Below are positions 62,640 to 64,000 of a stretch of 64,000 nt of DNA, one piece after another (the stretch's first letter is position 1; each line of letters opens with the position of its first letter). A program made the translations under genes and the position numbers. The DNA lies in the NCBI GenBank assembly GCA_949130485.1, contig OX422193.1:6368871-6432870 (forward strand). The letters run 5' to 3'. Under the pieces are notes generated by a model. That model saw nothing but the letters and a program-made list of their open reading frames with translations. It made no database searches and was not told where the DNA came from. This DNA comes from Agelas oroides. Its lineage: Eukaryota; Porifera; Demospongiae; Agelasida; Agelasidae.

Positions 62640-63150
62640 GGAGAGTGAGGCAGTTGGAAAGGCAGAGAGTGTACCGAGGAGAGCAGAAGGTCCCAGGGGG
62701 TGTGGTATTTGTCACAAGAGTATCAGGCTACAGCGGTTAGAAGTTAACTTCACAAAGCCAGTCTATGGCTTTTGCGAGGGAATCTACCAGTCAGTGGCAT
62801 TGCATTTAACCACATCTATTTCTGTGGATGGTATTGACAGGTCACCACTGGGGTGCATCTGCTTTGTATTGATCAAGGGATAGGCTTCTACAAGGGATAG
62901 ACTTCTACAAGAAACACTTGGCACAGAGCTGATTTTGCTCCAAAAGAATGTCACTGTGACGTCAAAGAGGAAGGTTGTAAACTGTGTGACATTATAAAGA
63001 GTGTGTACATGCAAATGTTACTAAAATATGAAGAGATGTTACCAACTTGAAGCTCAGAAAATAAATTGCCGACGTTTTGACTGAATCCTACGGTCGTCAT
63101 CAGTGTGAAAGTGAAGAAGTGCGAACAAACACTCCTATTTATAGCCATGT
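62640..63150. other. Non-coding, upstream of the retroelement
   Basis: From about 63065 the text CGACGTTTTGACTGAATCCT, ACGGTCGTCATCAGTGTGAA looks like the 3' untranslated end of a Penelope-like element in inverse orientation. 62640-63060 holds nothing recognised. Confidence 0.5.
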
Positions 63151-63151
63151 A

Positions 63152-63412
63152 CTACTGAGGATACACATCATTGGAGGTCAAAGGTCGGTGAGGATTGCTC
63201 CTCCCTCCCTGCCTCCTCATCACAGTGGTCCAGCAACCATGGACTTCCAGTCCTCCATCTCGGTTGAAGTGCTCCTCTGAGGGTGTCATCTGGATGTGCA
63301 GAGCCTCCTTCACCAACAGCTCCTGTCCTCTGCCATGGTCCAGCACTGTAGTCCCCTCCCAGTGGATCAGGTGGTGGTTCTCCCACACATGCTCTGCTAC
63401 AGCTGACTTCTC
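63152..63412 (-). pseudogene. Penelope-like element, C-terminal endonuclease tail, inverted
   Basis: Minus strand: EKSAVAEHVWENHHLIHWEG, then LDHGRGQELLVKEALHIQMT, FNRDGGLEV, CWTTVMRRQ, ending with TAG (63154-63152). I recognise this as the segment after the GIY-YIG endonuclease of Penelope-like elements. This piece is open, but the GIY-YIG core is missing. Confidence 0.85.
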
Positions 63413-63415
63413 TCC

Positions 63416-64000
63416 CCAGTCTCTGCTGTGGTGGCCAACCTCTATATGGAGTTCTTTGAGGAGCTGGCACTGGAGACGGCACCGACCAGATCCAAACTGT
63501 GGAAGAGTTATGTTGATGACACTTTCTGCATCCTCAGGAAGGGCTCAACTGAAGAACTCCTACGCCATGGCCGACCATCAAGTTCACTGTGGAGCAGGAA
63601 GAAGACGGGATACTCCCATTCCTTGACATGCTACTCAGGAGAAGAGAGAATGGCAGCCTGGATGTTTCTGTCTACAGGAAGCCCATTCACACGGACTGAT
63701 ATCTCCACTTTGAGTTCCATCAACCGACCCACGTGAAGAGAGGTGTGGTGAGATGTCTCCACGACAGGGCCAGAGGGATCATCAACACGCAGGACAACCT
63801 TCTGAAGAAATTTGACCACCTTGCTAGAGTTCTCAAACAGAACAGTTACCTTGCAAACTTCATCCGCAATGCTTCTGCCCCACCCACACAGGAAACAGCA
63901 CACACGAGCAACAATGACGTGGGACAGGAGGAGGAAAAGGGACCACTGGTGGTGATACCCTATGTGGTTGGGATGAGTGAGTACATCAGGCGTGTTTGTA
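63416..64000 (+). pseudogene. Penelope-like element reverse transcriptase fragment
   Basis: Plus strand: PVSAVVANLYMEFFEELALE ... [20 protein letters not shown] with the YVDD catalytic motif. After a small deletion and frame change (near 63568) it reads [31 protein letters not shown], then TGA (63697-63699) where an Arg codon is usual. It continues open (THVKRGVVRCLHDRARGI... ) to the window edge. Dead copy, opposite in direction to the endonuclease piece at 63152-63412. Confidence 0.9.

Overview
This looks like a 64-kb piece of a sponge genome, most likely a demosponge. The genes are broken into short exons (37-600 nt) with GT-AG introns, and non-autonomous transposable elements crowd the introns and gaps. 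The best taxonomic clue is the last exon of a minus-strand gene (16588-17537). It encodes a Cys-rich segment plus a C-terminal module that I know as a large, mostly poriferan protein family (for example in Amphimedon), next to a death domain of the type common in sponges. No prokaryotic signals (operons, Shine-Dalgarno sites, CRISPR) were seen.

Layout. (1) 954-15257, minus: an ankyrin-repeat gene that leaves the window on the left. A Ser-rich N-terminal part is followed by 12 ankyrin exons; 11 of them are exactly 99 nt, phase 0, one repeat each, and nine look recently duplicated. (2) 16588-19675, minus: a death-domain protein with the poriferan C-terminal module. (3) 19.7-28.1 kb: gene-poor and TE-rich, with an 8-bp-TSD element, interleaved inverted repeats and a 2.5-kb long-TIR element with a 9-bp TSD. 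(4) 28154-31696, plus: an adhesion-GPCR-like gene (hormone-receptor-type domain, GAIN-like part, TM1-TM5) broken by several frameshifts, so probably a pseudogene. (5) 32303-57838, minus: a type IV (zeta/iota-like) diacylglycerol kinase, from the middle of the catalytic domain through the accessory domain and C-terminal ankyrin repeats to the stop codon. Its first exons lie beyond what I could find to the right. Many TEs sit in its introns. (6) 58-64 kb: a minisatellite, a Tigger/pogo-like MITE, a candidate exon, and a rearranged Penelope-like retroelement running off the right edge.

How the genes relate: the death-domain and ankyrin genes are neighbours on one strand and belong to families expanded in sponges and often linked to signalling or innate immunity (inference). 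The kinase is a conserved lipid-signalling enzyme. Its frames are intact in every confidently placed exon, which argues that the frameshifts in the adjacent GPCR are real decay and not general sequence error. Exon borders were set by reading frame, splice consensus and phase continuity, by eye; no search or alignment program was run.
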